Shown: positions 52,390 to 62,902 of the stretch, one piece after another
Numbering within the stretch: the stretch's first letter is position 1
How the letters are laid out: each line of letters begins with the position of its first letter
Assembly: GCF_022549495.1 (NCBI RefSeq)
Contig: NZ_JAKZGD010000002.1
Location: 1-64,000, forward strand
Reading direction: 5' to 3'
Source of the DNA: Acinetobacter sp. ANC 4805
Lineage (GTDB): Bacteria; Pseudomonadota; Gammaproteobacteria; Pseudomonadales; Moraxellaceae
DNA: 64,000 nt
Notes under the pieces: model-generated
The model's database searches: none
The model's input: the letters and a program-made list of their open reading frames with translations, nothing else
Told to the model about the DNA's origin: nothing
Made by a program: the position numbers and the translations under genes

Positions 52390-53588
52390 GTCAGCCTTTA
52401 TCCAAACAGCCACAATTTCAAGCGGTTGGAATTCCCCTGAGTATAGGGTTATCTGCATTGGGGCAAACTGCTCAGCATATTCAGCACAGTTTAACTCAAA
52501 CCAATAACATCTTGAGTTTAGAAAACGGCTTGGTGGTCGATCGTTCGGTATGGGTTGGGCGTTATGCTCATCCACTGATTGATCAAGTGTCCGAATGCTT
52601 GGGTGCATTCGATTCTCGGAACTTACGGTTTGCATTAACTGCTTTGGCGACGATTGAAACTGAGCTTCGAGATTATGTGGCGAAGATTGATCCAAAGCGT
52701 TTAAGTATCGTGGTTGGAACATCAACTTCAGGTATTTCAGATAGTGAGGCACTGCTGAAGCAATATTTTGAGGGGGATACTTCGCTTGCAATTTCGCATC
52801 AGCCACAAGAAATGGGGTGCCTTGCAAAAGCCTTGCAAAAGTATCTCGAATGGCAAGGGGCTGCTTATACGATTTCGACTGCATGTTCTTCCAGTGCTAA
52901 GGCATTTGCTGCGGGGCAACGTTTAATTCAGTCAGGTTTGGCTGACGCTGTTTTAGTTGGTGGTGTTGATACCTTGTGTCAACTGACCTTAAATGGTTTT
53001 AATAGCCTCGAAAGTTTGTCTGCTGATATTTGCCAGCCCTGCGGTATCAATCGTGATGGTATTAATATTGGTGAAGCTGCCGCTTTGTTTTTATTAACCA
53101 AAGAAGCTGCGCCCGTGATGTTGTATGGTGCTGGTGAATCAATGGATGCATGGCATATTTCAGCACCGCATCCAGAAGGTGAGGGTGCTGCAATCGCAAT
53201 GCAACGTGCTTTAGCAAGTGCTGAGATTGCACCGCAGCAGATTGGATATGTAAATTTGCATGGTACGGCAACCCCACAAAATGATGCGATGGAAATCAAA
53301 GCCATTCGACAGGTATTTCAAGAGCATGCCGTTGCACTCAGCAGTACTAAGCATAAGACAGGACATTGTTTAGGCGCAGCGGGTGCAATTGAAGCTTTGA
53401 TTTGTACGCAAGTCTTAAAAGATCAAACATGGTTGCCTATGCATCAACACACCGATATTGATCCTGAATTAGCAGATCAAAACTATGTACGCGATGCACA
53501 GCTTTCAAAACCGATTCAATATGCAATGAGTAATTCATTTGCCTTTGGCGGAAGTAATATCAGTTTGCTATTTGGCGTGGAGCAATAA
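52386..53588 (+). CDS. Beta-ketoacyl-ACP synthase (aryl polyene type)
   Basis: A 400-residue ketosynthase with an intact Cys-His-His triad: Cys167 in STACSSSAKAF, His292 in HGTATPQND, and His327 in KHKTGHCLGAAGA. It should condense malonyl units onto the aryl starter, with the chain-length-factor-like protein (39608-40222) or the second ketosynthase (55015-56238) as partner. It lies directly before the dehydratase gene (one base gap). Confidence 0.92.
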   Translation: MSQPLSKQPQFQAVGIPLSIGLSALGQTAQHIQHSLTQTNNILSLENGLVVDRSVWVGRYAHPLIDQVSECLGAFDSRNLRFALTALATIETELRDYVAKIDPKRLSIVVGTSTSGISDSEALLKQYFEGDTSLAISHQPQEMGCLAKALQKYLEWQGAAYTISTACSSSAKAFAAGQRLIQSGLADAVLVGGVDTLCQLTLNGFNSLESLSADICQPCGINRDGINIGEAAALFLLTKEAAPVMLYGAGESMDAWHISAPHPEGEGAAIAMQRALASAEIAPQQIGYVNLHGTATPQNDAMEIKAIRQVFQEHAVALSSTKHKTGHCLGAAGAIEALICTQVLKDQTWLPMHQHTDIDPELADQNYVRDAQLSKPIQYAMSNSFAFGGSNISLLFGVEQ

Positions 53589-54020
53589 ATGAAACTAGAT
53601 GCGCTTCAGTATATTCCACACGAACAGCCGATGGTATTTATTGATCATATTGTGGAAGCAAATGAAGGCTATGCGATTGCTGAACTGAGCATTACCACCG
53701 ATTTGATGTTTTGTGAAGCAGACGGTTTACCGACTTGGACAAGCATTGAAATTATGGCGCAAACGGTAAGTGCATATTCAGGTTGGTTAGGACAGCAAAA
53801 GCAGCAGTCACCCAAAGTTGGTTTTTTGTTAGGTACGCGAAAATTACATTTACCTGTTGCCTATTTTGCACTGGGTCAGACCCTTAAAATTCGAGTTGAG
53901 CAACAGTATTTACATGAAGGTTTAGGGCAGTTTTCTTGTGAAATTCATTATGAAGATCATGTTATTACTGCTTTGTTAAGTGTGTATGAGCCGACAGATC
54001 AATCTGCATTAAAGTTATGA
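53589..54020 (+). CDS. Hot-dog 3-hydroxyacyl-ACP dehydratase
   Basis: A 143-residue hot-dog protein with YIPHEQPMVFIDHIVEANEG and TSIEIMAQTVSAYSGW, matching the second dehydratase of aryl polyene systems. The first His-Pro region is YIPHEQPM. It may act in concert with the dehydratase domain fused to the ligase, giving the two dehydratases needed for all-trans polyene chains. It ends before a structured gap. Confidence 0.82.
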   Translation: MKLDALQYIPHEQPMVFIDHIVEANEGYAIAELSITTDLMFCEADGLPTWTSIEIMAQTVSAYSGWLGQQKQQSPKVGFLLGTRKLHLPVAYFALGQTLKIRVEQQYLHEGLGQFSCEIHYEDHVITALLSVYEPTDQSALKL

Positions 54021-54088
54021 GTTTAAATGAAAGTTAGGTGGAATTATGTCGAGTTCTCATCAAATTTCAGGATAAGCCTTCGGCTCGA

Positions 54089-54213
54089 CCTACTTTTGTT
54101 TCGGCAAAAGTAGGCAAAACCATTGTCATTCACAAAACCTGTTCAATTCTTGCATTTATTGAGTTGTATCGCAGAAACACTTTTGTGTTGATACCACGCA
54201 GGTTGTGAATGAC
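54089..54213. repeat. Palindromic repeat element splitting the pigment cluster
   Basis: A nested set of inverted repeats. CCTACTTTTG (54089-54098) pairs with CAAAAGTAGG (54105-54114). GTCATTCACAAAACCTG (54125-54141) pairs with CAGGTTGTGAATGAC (54199-54213), with two extra bases. Inside, GTATC (54166-54170) pairs with GATAC (54190-54194) and AACAC pairs with GTGTT. It fills the only sizeable gap in the cluster (54021-54289). It could be a miniature mobile element, an RNA processing site, or an attenuator. Confidence 0.65.
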
Positions 54214-54289
54214 GTTTCCGAGTATCCAGCTTTTGTGATATTCAGATCATAAAATTGATGATTTTTGAAAAGGTATTTAGGGAACAACA

Positions 54290-55015
54290 ATGAGTAGAAG
54301 AATATTAGTGACGGGTTCAAGTCGTGGGATTGGTAAAGCGATTGCATTGCAATTGGCTCAAGCAGGATTTGATATCACGATTCATGCGCGTTCTCGTGAA
54401 GTTGAGGCGCAACAAGTGGTTGAACAAATTCAAAAACTTGGACGCAAAAGTCACTATGTATTATTTGATGTAAATGCACGGGAATCTGTTAAAAGTCTAT
54501 TAGAACTAGACGTTGAACAACATGGGGCATTTTATGGGGTCGTGTTAAATGCAGGACTTACCCACGATGGCGCATTTCCTGCATTAACGGACAACGATTG
54601 GGATGAAGTGATTTCGACCTCATTAGATGGTTTCTATAACGTACTCAAACCATTAATCATGCCAATGATTCATTTACGTAAGGGCGGACGTATTGTCACG
54701 CTTTCTTCTGTTTCTGGCATTATGGGCAATCGCGGACAGGTGAATTATAGTGCTGCCAAAGCGGGCTTGATTGGTGCAACCAAAGCGTTGGCTTTGGAAT
54801 TAGCAAAGCGTAAGATCACCGTGAATTGTGTTGCCCCTGGTTTAATTGAAACGGAAATGGTGACAGAAGAAGTCAAAGCACATGCGTTGAAAATGATTCC
54901 AATGCAGCGCATGGGACAAGTCGATGAAGTGGCAAGTGTGGTGAAATTTCTGTGTTCTGATGACGCTGCTTATATCACTCGCCAAGTGATTTCAGTCAAT
55001 GGAGGTTTAATCTAA
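54290..55015 (+). CDS. 3-ketoacyl-ACP reductase (FabG-like)
   Basis: A 241-residue SDR-family ketoreductase. The NADPH motif TGSSRGIGKA and the catalytic Ser140, Tyr153 and Lys157 (NYSAAKAG) are all present. It reduces the beta-keto group after each condensation. GGGAAC precedes ATG 54290. Its stop overlaps the next start by one base. Confidence 0.93.
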   Translation: MSRRILVTGSSRGIGKAIALQLAQAGFDITIHARSREVEAQQVVEQIQKLGRKSHYVLFDVNARESVKSLLELDVEQHGAFYGVVLNAGLTHDGAFPALTDNDWDEVISTSLDGFYNVLKPLIMPMIHLRKGGRIVTLSSVSGIMGNRGQVNYSAAKAGLIGATKALALELAKRKITVNCVAPGLIETEMVTEEVKAHALKMIPMQRMGQVDEVASVVKFLCSDDAAYITRQVISVNGGLI

Positions 55016-56238
55016 TGAAACGTGTCGTTGTCACAGGTATGGCTGGGATTACCTCATTGGGTGAAACAACTGATGATATTTTTGCTCAATTCCATGCAGG
55101 TAAAAGCGGAATTCGCTATATGCCTGAATGGGAGCAATATGTTGATTTAAGAACAAAATTGGCTGGGCAAGTACAGTCTTTTCATGTGGCTAAACATTTT
55201 AATCGAAAAGTAATGCGTGGTATGGGACGTGTCGCTTTGATGTCAGTGATTAGTGCTGAAAATGCTTTACAAGATGCACATTTATTAGATTCTTCTCTTT
55301 TGAAGAGTGGCGATGTTGGTGTTGCCTTTGGTTCGTCGGCTGGTAGTGTTGATGCAATCCGTGAATTTGGCAATATGCTGATTGATCAGGATATGAGCAA
55401 AATCAATGCCACCACTTATATCCGTATGATGTCGCATACCAGTGCAGTCAATATGACGGTTTATTTTGGATTGAAGGGTTTAACTTTACCAACATCGAGT
55501 GCGTGTACCTCAGGTTCGATGGCGATTGGACAAGCCTACGAAGCAATTAAATATGGTAAGCAAACTATTATGATTGCTGGTGGTGCAGAAGAACTCAGTG
55601 CGGTGGGAGCAGCTGTTTTTGATGTCTTATTAGCCACCAGTCGGATGAATGATCAGCCTGAAAAATCACCACGTCCTTTTGATGCCAACCGAGATGGTTT
55701 AGTGATTGGTGAGGGAGCGGGATGTTTAATTCTTGAAGAATATGAACATGCTATACAACGTGGTGCAAAAATCTATGCTGAAATTGTGGGTTATGCGAGC
55801 AATACCGATGGTCAGCATGTCACTAAGCCTGATACTGAAATGATGGGGCGCTGTATGCAAATGGCGCTGAAAGATGCACATTTGGATGCGAGTCAAATTG
55901 ACTATGTGAATGCGCATGGGACTTCGACAGATCAAGGTGATATTGCAGAAAGCCAAGCAACCGCAAGAATATTAGGTCGTAAACCAATCAGTTCATTAAA
56001 AAGCTATTTCGGGCATACGCTGGGTGCTTGCGGTGCAATCGAAGCGTGGTTAGGCATCGAAATGATGAATCGTGGGCAACTGGTGCCGACCTTAAATTTG
56101 GATGAAATTGACCCACAATGTGGTGATTTAGATTATATTACTCAGCAAATTAGAGTCAGTAATATCAATATTATGATGAGCAATAATTTCGCCTTTGGCG
56201 GGATTAATACCTCACTTATTTTTAAACGCTTAACATAA
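55015..56238 (+). CDS. Second beta-ketoacyl-ACP synthase (KAS II-like)
   Basis: A 407-residue FabF-like ketosynthase with Cys164 (SSACTSGSMA), His301 (AHGTSTDQGD) and His334 (FGHTLGACGA), so it is catalytically complete. Together with the enzyme at 52386 it provides chain starting and extension. Which one makes the first bond from the aryl starter cannot be told from sequence. Located directly after the ketoreductase gene. Confidence 0.92.
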   Translation: MKRVVVTGMAGITSLGETTDDIFAQFHAGKSGIRYMPEWEQYVDLRTKLAGQVQSFHVAKHFNRKVMRGMGRVALMSVISAENALQDAHLLDSSLLKSGDVGVAFGSSAGSVDAIREFGNMLIDQDMSKINATTYIRMMSHTSAVNMTVYFGLKGLTLPTSSACTSGSMAIGQAYEAIKYGKQTIMIAGGAEELSAVGAAVFDVLLATSRMNDQPEKSPRPFDANRDGLVIGEGAGCLILEEYEHAIQRGAKIYAEIVGYASNTDGQHVTKPDTEMMGRCMQMALKDAHLDASQIDYVNAHGTSTDQGDIAESQATARILGRKPISSLKSYFGHTLGACGAIEAWLGIEMMNRGQLVPTLNLDEIDPQCGDLDYITQQIRVSNINIMMSNNFAFGGINTSLIFKRLT

Positions 56239-56252
56239 CAAGGAGCACAATA

Positions 56253-56687
56253 ATGTCAATTAAACAATTATTCTTGGTTGCAGCACTTGCAACAGGTTTT
56301 ACAGCATCTGTTCAAGCTGCCGATGTAACACATAATTTTGATTTTAAAGCAGCAGTCGATCGTGCTGTGGCAGATGGAACTTTAGATGGTACGGTCAAAT
56401 TTTACCTGAAAGGAAATAAGTCAGGCGGTAAAATTGTAGAGCAAGATATTGTCACCAACCAAAAAACCAATGGTTTTGGTAAATCTGCTGAAACATCATG
56501 TGACTGGGTACTTCGCTCGGCACTTCTTCAATTAGACAAAGCAGCAAAAGCACGTAGTGCAAATGCGGTGACGAATATTGTGAGCTACTACAAAAAGAAT
56601 GAAACCAAAAGTACGACAACTTATGAATGTCATAAAGGTGTAGCGGTTGCAGGTGTTGCCCTGAAAGGCGATCTTGTTAAATTCTAA
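56253..56687 (+). CDS. Small periplasmic protein of the aryl polyene cluster
   Basis: A 144-residue exported protein with a signal peptide ending SVQA/AD. The mature part alternates strands (TVKFYLKGNKSGGKIVEQDI) and has a conserved-looking Cys pair (SCDWVLRSALLQL and YECHKGVA) that could form a disulphide. Databases sometimes carry an excinuclease-subunit label on such proteins, for which I see no support. AAGGAG gives a strong ribosome site. Function unknown; a role in polyene lipid handling is inferred from position. Confidence 0.7.
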   Translation: MSIKQLFLVAALATGFTASVQAADVTHNFDFKAAVDRAVADGTLDGTVKFYLKGNKSGGKIVEQDIVTNQKTNGFGKSAETSCDWVLRSALLQLDKAAKARSANAVTNIVSYYKKNETKSTTTYECHKGVAVAGVALKGDLVKF

Positions 56688-56738
56688 AATTTTTTAAAAG
56701 CCTCTGTTTTCTTAACAGTGGCTTACTGAGTGAAGCCG

Positions 56739-57395
56739 ATGATGACACGTAAAATTGAAGTACATATTCAAGCATTGGCTTCACTTCTTAAACGAGATAG
56801 AACAGAGTTTTCAGATTTTAGATCGTTCAACGATTATAAAAAACAACAGATCAAAGCCTATCGCAATCAACTTTTGGCAGATCAATTAAAGTGTTTAACT
56901 ACGGATTTACAGTTTTCAAAACATGAATATGGCAAGCCATTTTTAAGCTCTCATACCTTGGCATTTAACCATTCACATAGTCAGCAATACTATGCTTTGG
57001 CGATGAGTGAAGGTATGAAAGAGGTTGGTGTGGATGTTGAGGAATTGGATCGTAAAGTCCGTTTTGATCCCTTAGCGCAACATGCTTTTCACGCAGAAGA
57101 ATATCAAACTTGGCAGCAACAAGATCAAGATACTGAATACTGGCTACGTGTATGGACAACGAAGGAAGCAATTTTAAAAGCTTCAGGTCTAGGAATCCGC
57201 TTAGACTTAAATAGTTTAAATACTCAAGTTCATGCAACGAACTATGGTGGAATGTGTTCCCATCCCTTGATTGGGACGTTTGCTTACCAAAACTTTATTT
57301 TAAATCAGAAAATTGTGCTCACTGTGGCATGGCGATCAGAACAATCTTGTCGAGGATTTCAGTTTCCACAGATTCAAATTGTTCAGCATCAATAA
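56739..57395 (+). CDS. 4'-phosphopantetheinyl transferase (Sfp/AcpT type)
   Basis: A ~218-residue transferase with both signature motifs: VGVDVEELDRK (metal-binding Asp, Glu) and WTTKEAILKASG. It attaches the pantetheine arm to the two ACPs. GTG 56730, ATG 56739 and ATG 56742 are all possible starts. As the last gene it closes the cluster, followed by a terminator. Confidence 0.88.
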   Translation: MMTRKIEVHIQALASLLKRDRTEFSDFRSFNDYKKQQIKAYRNQLLADQLKCLTTDLQFSKHEYGKPFLSSHTLAFNHSHSQQYYALAMSEGMKEVGVDVEELDRKVRFDPLAQHAFHAEEYQTWQQQDQDTEYWLRVWTTKEAILKASGLGIRLDLNSLNTQVHATNYGGMCSHPLIGTFAYQNFILNQKIVLTVAWRSEQSCRGFQFPQIQIVQHQ

Positions 57396-57436
57396 GCGTG
57401 CATAAATGATGCATGCTGCTTTGCTCCAATCGCAAT

Positions 57437-57465
57437 AAAAAATGCCAGCAATATGCTGGCATTTT
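57437..57465. terminator. Bidirectional terminator between the pigment cluster and secF
   Basis: AAAATGCCAGCA (57439-57450) pairs with TGCTGGCATTTT (57454-57465) over a 3-base loop. A and T runs serve both convergent transcripts. Confidence 0.9.
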
Positions 57466-57489
57466 GTTTGAATCTAAAGCAGGGCGAGA

Positions 57490-58458
57490 TTAAGGAATCT
57501 CTTCTTCATCAAATTCAGGTTTAACTTGGACAATAAAATCTTGACGGTTTAGACCACGCCATAAAGCAAATGCAGTACCAATATAGATAGATGAATAAGT
57601 ACCGATAAAGACACCCACACACATAGCAATAGAGAACCAATGCAAACCATCACCACCTAAGAACATCATTGCAAGTACGACAAGCAATAAGGTCATTGAG
57701 GTATGAATGGTACGACGTAAAGTTTCTGTTAATGCAATATCGACAATTTCACGAGGTGTTGCACCGCGAATTTTACGAAAGTTCTCACGGATACGATCCG
57801 ATACAACGATGTTATCGTTGAGTGAGAAACCCATCACCGCGAGTATCGCTGCAAGTACGGTTAAATCAAACTGCCACTGGAATAATGCAAATGTTCCGAT
57901 GATGATCACGATATCGTGGAATAATGAAATTACCGCACCCATTGCAAGTTTGAACTCGAAACGAATGGTCACGTAAATCAGCATTAAGATCAAAGCAAGT
58001 GCCAGTGCACCAGCAGAGCGGATATAAAGCTCATTACCGACTTGCCCACCAACTGCATCTACTTTATGAACTTCTGCTGCATTATTCGGTAATTGAACTG
58101 CTTTGGTGATGGTATCACTCAGATCATCAACTTTTAGATCTTCTTGAACGGGCATACGCACAATCAGGTCTTTGTTACTTCCCAATGTTTGTACGACTGC
58201 ATCTTTAAAGCCTGCACGGTCAAGTGCTTGAGCGACTTGGGCTGGTTGAACTGCTTGTTTATAGTTCAACTCGGCAGATACACCACCTGTAAAGTCCAAA
58301 CCAAGGTTTAAGCCTTTGGTCACAATAAAGAAAACACTCGCAAGGGTAATCAAGATTGAGAAGATTGCAGCAGGCTTAGCAATCTTCATAAATGGAATGA
58401 TTTTTAGATCATCTGGGCGACCGTATTGCTTTGAGTCTTGTTGAGTCAGATCAGTCAT
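57490..58458 (-). CDS. secF: Protein translocase subunit SecF
   Basis: A 322-residue SecF with six membrane segments. The family signature GLDFTGGVSAEL follows the first helix, and the C-terminal half holds VMGFSLNDNIVVSDRIREN with the functionally important Asp. With SecD and YajC it uses the proton gradient to help pull proteins through SecYEG. It starts 10 bases after secD. Confidence 0.97.
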   Translation of the reverse strand: MTDLTQQDSKQYGRPDDLKIIPFMKIAKPAAIFSILITLASVFFIVTKGLNLGLDFTGGVSAELNYKQAVQPAQVAQALDRAGFKDAVVQTLGSNKDLIVRMPVQEDLKVDDLSDTITKAVQLPNNAAEVHKVDAVGGQVGNELYIRSAGALALALILMLIYVTIRFEFKLAMGAVISLFHDIVIIIGTFALFQWQFDLTVLAAILAVMGFSLNDNIVVSDRIRENFRKIRGATPREIVDIALTETLRRTIHTSMTLLLVVLAMMFLGGDGLHWFSIAMCVGVFIGTYSSIYIGTAFALWRGLNRQDFIVQVKPEFDEEEIP

Positions 58459-58468
58459 GTGAATCTCC

Positions 58469-60370
58469 TTAAATACTCAACTTGGTCAAATTACGGCGTT
58501 TGCCATAAATGAGCTGTACGATGGCGCGGGTCACGGTAATCGCAGTAAACATTGAGCAAACGATACCGATCATTAATGTTACAGCGAAGCCTTTGATTGG
58601 ACCTGTACCAATTGCGAACAAAATAAATGCCACGATAAAGGTAGTTAAGTTCGAGTCAAAAATGGTGTTATAGGCCCGATCATAACCCGCGATAATGGCT
58701 TGTTTCGGTGATGCACCCCAGAGCATTTCCTCTCGGATACGCTCACAGATCAGTACGTTGGCATCGACTGCCATACCAATACCAATTACGATACCTGCAA
58801 TACCAGGTAAGGTGAGAGACGCGCCAAGCCATGACATGATGGTTAAAATCATTGCAAGGTTAAAGACTAAAGCAAAGTTTGCAATCAAACCGAACAGACG
58901 GAAGAATACGATCATCCAAATTGCAACCAATAAGAAGCCAATTTGAGTTGATAGAACACCTGCATCAATATTCTCTTGACCAAGACTTGGTCCAACCACA
59001 CGTTCTTCAACAAAGTACATCGGCGCAGCTAAAGCACCTGCACGAAGCATCAACGCAAGCTCAGCGGCTTCTTGAGGTGAATCTAAACCTGTAATACGGA
59101 ACTGAGAGCCTAATACGGCTTGAATAGTTGCAGCATTAATCACTACAGATTCAGTATATGGCGTACGAACTTCAGTCTGCACACCTGTATTTGGATCAGC
59201 AACATAAGAGATCTTTTGTTTATTTTCGATAAACAAGACCGCCATGCGTTTACCCACAGCATTGCGTGTTGCATCAGCCATGAGCTTACCGCCAGCAGTG
59301 TCCAAAGTAATATTTACTTCTGCACCACCAGAGTCTTGGCTAAAGCCAGAGCTTGCATTTTGAACACGTTCACCTGTCAAGATACGGTTACGTTGTAACA
59401 GCAATTGACGACCGCTCTCCAAAGATTGATAAGCAAAAACTTCAGTTCCTGGTGGAAGTGGTTGATCATTATATTTTCCTGTATATGGGTCAATATATTG
59501 ATCATTACTATCAGCAACTAAACGGAATTCTAGGTTTGCTGTACGACCCAAGACACGTTTTGCTTCAGCCGTATCTTGTACACCTGGTAATTCAACCACG
59601 ATGCGGTTGTTACCTTGTGTTTGTACCAGTGCTTCTGCTACACCAAGTTCGTTAATACGATTACGTAAAGTGGTTAAGTTCTGGTTGACTGCATAAGACT
59701 GAATTTCTTGACGACGAGCATCGGTATAATTCAGTTTTAAGGTTGCACCAGAAGATGTTGCAACTGCCTGTTGAGTAAACTCATTCCCGTTACGACGTAA
59801 AAAATCCGCCGCTGCATCACGGTCTGCATTGTCAGCAAACAGGATGGTAATTGTATTATTGCTTAAAGCAAGATTATTAAACTTAATTTTGTTGTCACGA
59901 AATTGACGACGCAAATCAGTTGCAGATGTTTCCATCCGTTGACTGATAGCTTTATCCATGTCGACTTCAAGCAAGAAATGTACACCGCCACGTAAGTCCA
60001 AACCTAGTTTCATCGGTTTAGCCCCAATCTTTCGCAACCATTCTGGTGTTGTTGGTGCAAGGTTGAGTGCAACCACATAGTCATCACCTAGATCACGGCG
60101 TAACACTTCTTTGGCTTTTAACTGTGCTTCTGAAGAGTTTAAACGTAATAATGCCGCATTATTGGTGAAGCTATTGTCGTGACTGCTGATGTTGGCAGCT
60201 TTTAAAATCTGCTCCGCTTTTTGCACCATGGTTTGATCTATTTTTGTGCCTGCTTTCGCGCCTGAAATTTGGACAGCAGGTTCATCTGGATACAAACTTG
60301 GTAGTGCATATAACGTACTGATCACAAGAACAACGAGGATCAGTAAATATTTCCATGCAGGGTAACGCAT
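58469..60370 (-). CDS. secD: Protein translocase subunit SecD
   Basis: A 633-residue SecD of normal length. LGLDLRGGVHFLLEVD is the P1 signature; the long periplasmic domain follows; the C-terminal six-helix domain contains GIGMAVDANVLICERIREE with the proton-path Asp. Co-transcribed with yajC upstream and secF downstream. Confidence 0.97.
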   Translation of the reverse strand: MRYPAWKYLLILVVLVISTLYALPSLYPDEPAVQISGAKAGTKIDQTMVQKAEQILKAANISSHDNSFTNNAALLRLNSSEAQLKAKEVLRRDLGDDYVVALNLAPTTPEWLRKIGAKPMKLGLDLRGGVHFLLEVDMDKAISQRMETSATDLRRQFRDNKIKFNNLALSNNTITILFADNADRDAAADFLRRNGNEFTQQAVATSSGATLKLNYTDARRQEIQSYAVNQNLTTLRNRINELGVAEALVQTQGNNRIVVELPGVQDTAEAKRVLGRTANLEFRLVADSNDQYIDPYTGKYNDQPLPPGTEVFAYQSLESGRQLLLQRNRILTGERVQNASSGFSQDSGGAEVNITLDTAGGKLMADATRNAVGKRMAVLFIENKQKISYVADPNTGVQTEVRTPYTESVVINAATIQAVLGSQFRITGLDSPQEAAELALMLRAGALAAPMYFVEERVVGPSLGQENIDAGVLSTQIGFLLVAIWMIVFFRLFGLIANFALVFNLAMILTIMSWLGASLTLPGIAGIVIGIGMAVDANVLICERIREEMLWGASPKQAIIAGYDRAYNTIFDSNLTTFIVAFILFAIGTGPIKGFAVTLMIGIVCSMFTAITVTRAIVQLIYGKRRNLTKLSI

Positions 60371-60421
60371 TCGCTTTCTTCTTAAATGAAAAAGTCGTGC
60401 TGAGGCACGACTATCTTATGA

Positions 60422-60751
60422 TTAAAGGTTATTTAGTGTGCCTTCAGGTAATACTGAAATGACACTGGCACGCTGAATTTTTACATCGACACCACGGCTG
60501 AGTTCAACAACTGCAAAATCACCATCAAGTTTGGTAATTTTTCCCATTAAACCGCCAGCAAATACGATTTCACTGCCCACACCTAAGCTTTCGATTAAAG
60601 AACGGTGTTCTTTAGCACGTTTCGCTTGAGGTCTCCAGATCAAAAAGTAGAAAATTGCGATGAATACCGCAATCATCAATAAGTTTGTCATCAGGCTTGG
60701 GCCTTGTGCAGCCGCTGGAGCAGCGTGAGCAGTAGAAATTAAAAAGCTCAT
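60422..60751 (-). CDS. yajC: Preprotein translocase subunit YajC
   Basis: A 109-residue YajC: a single membrane helix (~residues 20-41) ending in FLIWRPQAKRAKEH, then a small cytoplasmic domain with SLGVGSEIVFAGGLMGKI. It heads the yajC-secD-secF group. Confidence 0.96.
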   Translation of the reverse strand: MSFLISTAHAAPAAAQGPSLMTNLLMIAVFIAIFYFLIWRPQAKRAKEHRSLIESLGVGSEIVFAGGLMGKITKLDGDFAVVELSRGVDVKIQRASVISVLPEGTLNNL

Positions 60752-60859
60752 TTCGATTTCCTAAAATTAAAAAGTCAAAAATTAATAATAAATCCCAATT
60801 CGTTTTGCAATGTACCTTGTCTTGCGATCAGGCGCAAATCTTGATGCAATTCATTCACA

Positions 60860-62080
<1,221 letters not shown>

Positions 62081-62130
62081 TTATGGCGTGTAGTTCTACT
62101 ACTAAATGTAGCCGTGGCTAAAAAATAATA

Positions 62131-62170
62131 ATCTCCCCTAACCCCTCTGTAAAAAGAGGGGAATAAAAGG
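62131..62170. repeat. G-rich palindromic repeat upstream of tgt
   Basis: CCCCTC (62142-62147) and GAGGGG (62156-62161) flank TGTAAAAA, preceded by ATCTCCCCTAA. Read on the other strand it is a hairpin followed by TTAGGGGAGAT. It shares this layout with the elements at 24991-25020 and 47580-47610. The 258-base gap here (62018-62275) holds no gene I can support. Confidence 0.5.
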
Positions 62171-62275
62171 CAATATTTCTTATCGTAAATTCAGAGGTAA
62201 GATAGTCAATCTAGAGTATAAAACTGAATGATTTTCCGCTTATAAAAATGGACTACAGTGATCAGCGCTAAGGCA

Positions 62276-62845
62276 TTAAAAATTCGGCTTATAATCAAAA
62301 TTTTCAGTTGCAAGATTGTCCTTGAATGGACGAATGGCTTTTTTAGATAAGGTTAGGGTATTGATCAGGTTATTTGGGAATACTTCGATTTGGTTATTAA
62401 ACAGCTCTACATTACGGTTAAATATCGTGATTGCTGCACCGACATTTTCGTTTTGTTCCTGAATGTCATCCATCATTTTGCTATACAGCGCATCAGCTTT
62501 TAGCTCAGGATAATTTTCCACCACTACATTGAGGCTACGAATTAGCTCTTTACTCATTTTCTCAATCTGTTGCAACTGAGAAATATCGGTATCATTGACA
62601 TTGAGGTTCAAAATTTGTTGACGTAATTCGGTGACTTTTTCCAAAGTTGATTTTTCAAATTGTGTGTATTGATCTAATGTCGCTTCCAATGCTTCTAAGG
62701 TTTTTACTTTCTGACGCTCAAAGTTAGCCACTTCTGACCAAGCACGTTTGGTCGCATTAAAATAACGAACAATATTGTTACGTGTATAAATAGCCCATAC
62801 CACGATTACAACAAAAATTCCCAAGAAGATCAGTAAACCTGTCAT
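62276..62845 (-). CDS. LemA family protein
   Basis: A 189-residue LemA-like protein. ATG 62845 is placed seven bases from the ribosome site AAGGAG (62853-62858), a better fit than ATG 62851, which touches it. One N-terminal membrane helix is followed by the conserved NATKRAWSEVANFERQ, then a long helical cytoplasmic or periplasmic domain with ENYPELKAD. LemA function is unclear. It lies 57 bases after the upstream membrane gene, with which it forms a pair. Confidence 0.87.
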   Translation of the reverse strand: MTGLLIFLGIFVVIVVWAIYTRNNIVRYFNATKRAWSEVANFERQKVKTLEALEATLDQYTQFEKSTLEKVTELRQQILNLNVNDTDISQLQQIEKMSKELIRSLNVVVENYPELKADALYSKMMDDIQEQNENVGAAITIFNRNVELFNNQIEVFPNNLINTLTLSKKAIRPFKDNLATENFDYKPNF

Positions 62846-62902
62846 TGTCATTCTCCTTATTGTTATTTCCCTTAAAATACTCACTTTGCTAAAAAGAGAA
62901 AT

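Noticed and set aside
56253..56687. Excinuclease subunit
   Set aside because: The protein is a small exported protein with a signal peptide and no ATP-binding motif, so a DNA-repair label is not supported.
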